A stretch of 64,000 nt of DNA from an uncultured Prevotellaceae bacterium (lineage in GTDB: Bacteria; Bacteroidota; Bacteroidia; Bacteroidales; Bacteroidaceae): the NCBI GenBank assembly GCA_900315075.1, contig OMXV01000008.1:1-64000 (forward strand), written 5' to 3'. Below the pieces are notes generated by a model. That model was not told where the DNA came from. It did no database searches and was given only the letters and a program-made list of their open reading frames with translations. Positions 62,136-64,000 of this stretch are shown in pieces. The position numbers and the translations under genes are program-made. Within the stretch, counting starts at the first letter, position 1, and the number at the start of each line of letters is the position of its first letter.

Positions 62136-63611
62136 ATGCAAACTCAAAGTGGTAACAAAATCTACTTGTTCTCCATCGTGTTAGTAGCAGTCCTTGGAGG
62201 TCTGCTCTTCGGATACGACACCGCCGTTATTTCTGGCGCAGAAAAAGGTCTTCAGGCATTCTTCAAAGAAGCTAAGGACTTCAGTTACACAGATGGCTGG
62301 CATGGTTTCACATCAGCTTCAGCACTCATTGGTTGTATTATTGGTTCAGCCCTCTCAGGACTCCTTGCCACCCGCTTAGGCCGTAAGAAGTCACTAATTA
62401 TAGCCGGTTTGTTGTTCTTTATTTCAGCATTAGGCTCCATGAGGCCAGAGTTTTTGTTCTTTGAAGCAGGCAAGCCTACCTATTCTCTACTTATTATGTT
62501 CAACATCTATCGTGTTATCGGTGGTATCGGTGTAGGTCTGGCCTCTGCTATTTGCCCTATGTATATTGGAGAAGTAGCCCCCTCCAACATCCGTGGTATG
62601 CTTGTGAGCTGGAACCAGTTTGCGATCATCTTCGGTCAGTTGGTGGTCTATTTTGTCAACTTCTTCATTCTTGGCGACCACATTCAGCCTGTTGTCGAGG
62701 AAATGGGTAAAGGTATTGCCGCCATCACCCCAGCCGCACAATGGACCGTTACCACAGGTTGGCGCTATATGTTCGGTTCCGAGGCTGTACCTGCCGGACT
62801 CTTCGCATTGCTTATCTGCTTTGTACCTGAGACCCCACGTTATCTCGTCAGTGTGGGTAAGGACCAGCAGGCTTTAGGTATTTTGTCGAAAATTAATGGT
62901 TCAGAGAAAGCCAGCCAGATTCTACAGAATATCAAAGAAACAATGACAGTAAAGACCGAGCGTCTGATGACCTATGGTGCACTCTGTATCTTCATCGGCA
63001 TCATGCTCTCTGTCTTCCAACAAGCAGTAGGTATCAATGCTGTTCTCTATTATGCACCACGTATCTTTGGCGATATGGGCATGGAGAATCCTATGGTAGT
63101 GACCGTGTTCATGGGCGTTATCAACATTCTGTTCACTCTTGTTGCCATCTTCACTGTTGAAAAATGGGGCCGTAAACCACTGTTGATTTGTGGTTCTATC
63201 GGTATGGCCATCGGTGCCTTTGGTGTAGCAGTCACTTTCGGCCATGCAGGTCTTGAGATGGTGACAGCCATTAGCATCATGGTCTATTCTGCCTCGTTTA
63301 TGTTCTCATGGGGTCCCATTACCTGGGTACTCATCGCTGAGATTTTCCCCAACACCATCCGTGGTGGTGCCGTGGCTATTGCTGTGGCATTCCAATGGAT
63401 ATTCAACTTTATCGTGTCCTCCACATTCGTTCCTATGTTCAACATGCATCTCTCCGAGGGCGATGACTTCGGCCATTGGTTCACCTATGGTCTATATGGT
63501 TGCATCTGCGTCATCGCTGCCATCTTCGTCTGGCGTCTGGTACCCGAAACAAAGGGCAAGACATTGGAAGACATGAGCCGTCTGTGGCTTGACAGAAAAA
63601 ACAAGAAATAA
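62136..63611 (+). CDS. xylE: XylE-like sugar:H+ symporter (MFS sugar porter family)
   Basis: 491 aa with 12 transmembrane segments. It carries the sugar-porter signatures GGLLFGYDTAVISGAEKG, RLGRKKSL, PETPRYLV and the C-terminal PETKGKTLEDM, and the sugar-binding FQQAVGINAVLYYAPRIF. Its start and central region (ASALIGCIIGSALSG, IRGMLVSWNQFAIIFGQLVVY) follow E. coli XylE closely, and so D-xylose uptake with a proton is the best call; glucose or arabinose cannot be excluded. It fits the xylan/arabinan-degrading enzymes elsewhere in the window. The metF gene begins 3 bp after its stop. Confidence 0.88.
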   Translation: MQTQSGNKIYLFSIVLVAVLGGLLFGYDTAVISGAEKGLQAFFKEAKDFSYTDGWHGFTSASALIGCIIGSALSGLLATRLGRKKSLIIAGLLFFISALGSMRPEFLFFEAGKPTYSLLIMFNIYRVIGGIGVGLASAICPMYIGEVAPSNIRGMLVSWNQFAIIFGQLVVYFVNFFILGDHIQPVVEEMGKGIAAITPAAQWTVTTGWRYMFGSEAVPAGLFALLICFVPETPRYLVSVGKDQQALGILSKINGSEKASQILQNIKETMTVKTERLMTYGALCIFIGIMLSVFQQAVGINAVLYYAPRIFGDMGMENPMVVTVFMGVINILFTLVAIFTVEKWGRKPLLICGSIGMAIGAFGVAVTFGHAGLEMVTAISIMVYSASFMFSWGPITWVLIAEIFPNTIRGGAVAIAVAFQWIFNFIVSSTFVPMFNMHLSEGDDFGHWFTYGLYGCICVIAAIFVWRLVPETKGKTLEDMSRLWLDRKNKK

Positions 63612-63614
63612 AAG

Positions 63615-64000
63615 ATGAGCCTGACAGAAATAATCGGCTTGTCGCCCGAATCCCGTAACTTCTCCTTCGAGGTACTCCCGCCACTGAAAGGCAATGGCAC
63701 CGAGGGATTGTTCCGAACAATAGAGAAGCTTTGCGAATTCGACCCGCTCTATATCAATATTACGACGCATCACAGCGAATACGTATATAAAGAGCTTGAC
63801 AATGGACTGCTGGAACGGCACCGCGTGCGGCGCCGTCCCGGCACCATTGCTATTGCAGCGGCCATTCAAAACCACTTCGACATCCCCGTCATCCCCCACA
63901 TCATCTGCAGTGGCACAACGGTAGAGAATATCGAATATGAGTTGCTCGACCTGCAGTTCCTTGGTATCAGCAACCTATTGCTGCTTCGTGGTGACAAGGC
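63615..64000 (+). CDS. metF: Methylenetetrahydrofolate reductase, 5' part only
   Basis: The first 128 codons, running off the right edge. The product starts MSLTEIIGLSPESRNFSFEV with the MTHFR motif FSFEVLPPLKG, then YINITTHHSEYVY, ERHRVRRRPGTIAIAAAIQ, PHIICSG and LLLLRGDKA, all in MetF positions for the FAD-binding TIM barrel. The enzyme reduces 5,10-methylene-THF to 5-methyl-THF for methionine synthesis. It starts 3 bp after the symporter stop and so may be co-transcribed with it, although the two functions are unrelated. Confidence 0.93.
   Translation, partial: MSLTEIIGLSPESRNFSFEVLPPLKGNGTEGLFRTIEKLCEFDPLYINITTHHSEYVYKELDNGLLERHRVRRRPGTIAIAAAIQNHFDIPVIPHIICSGTTVENIEYELLDLQFLGISNLLLLRGDK

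Overview
This window comes from a member of the Bacteroidota, most like Prevotella and its close relatives. The evidence is three SusC/SusD pairs, lipoproteins with short Bacteroidota-style lipoboxes, promoters of the TTTG-N19-21-TAnnTTTG type, many secreted multidomain glycan-active proteins ending in a short T9SS-like C-terminal tail, and housekeeping genes (tdk, rsmI, xylE-like, metF) of Bacteroidota type. No rRNA, tRNA, CRISPR array, phage or complete insertion sequence was seen.

Layout. (1) 1-282 is the start of a higher-GC secreted protein cut by the window edge. (2) 570-17247 (minus strand) is a tight seven-gene operon, in transcription order FAS1, SusC, SusD, FAS1, FAS1, SusC, SusD, closed by a hairpin terminator. 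(3) 17443-24746 (minus) holds a GH51-GH43 fusion arabinofuranosidase and a large secreted protein with three copies of a beta-sandwich module. (4) 25195-33458 (plus) holds two large secreted glycosidase-like proteins (GH30/39-like and GH128-like), a small SH3 protein, and a REP-associated tyrosine transposase-like gene with an internal repeat. (5) 33492-43527 (mostly minus) holds a secreted HExxH protein with the same beta-sandwich module, DUF554 and DUF4380 proteins, a membrane-anchored unknown, and two GH43 enzymes. (6) 43876-49271 holds a GH5 endoglucanase, a DUF3237 protein, an AI-2E family transporter bracketed by a long composite inverted repeat, tdk and rsmI. (7) 49320-62074 (plus) holds a coiled-coil lipoprotein, then a third SusCD operon with a zinc metallopeptidase, DUF4302 and an unknown secreted protein, followed by an M6 metalloprotease. 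(8) 62136-64000 holds a XylE-like sugar:H+ symporter and the start of metF.

How it fits together. The GH51, GH43 and GH5 enzymes plus the XylE-type symporter suggest degradation of arabinose- and xylose-containing plant cell-wall glycans. The FAS1/SusCD operon would supply surface binding and uptake for some unidentified ligand. The third SusCD operon, with a zincin and an M6 protease next to it, looks aimed at proteins or peptides rather than glycans. No HTCS, ECF sigma/anti-sigma or SusR-type regulator is encoded in the window.

The most unusual layer is non-coding. Many intergenic regions are built from short tandem 'words' (TTTAACTAC, TTTTCAATC, GAGGTAAG, ACTCATAA, TTGACAAG and others). 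These words often supply a gene's stop codon and in two places form long inverted repeats. Two REP-like palindromic elements occur in the same window as the REP-type transposase gene.
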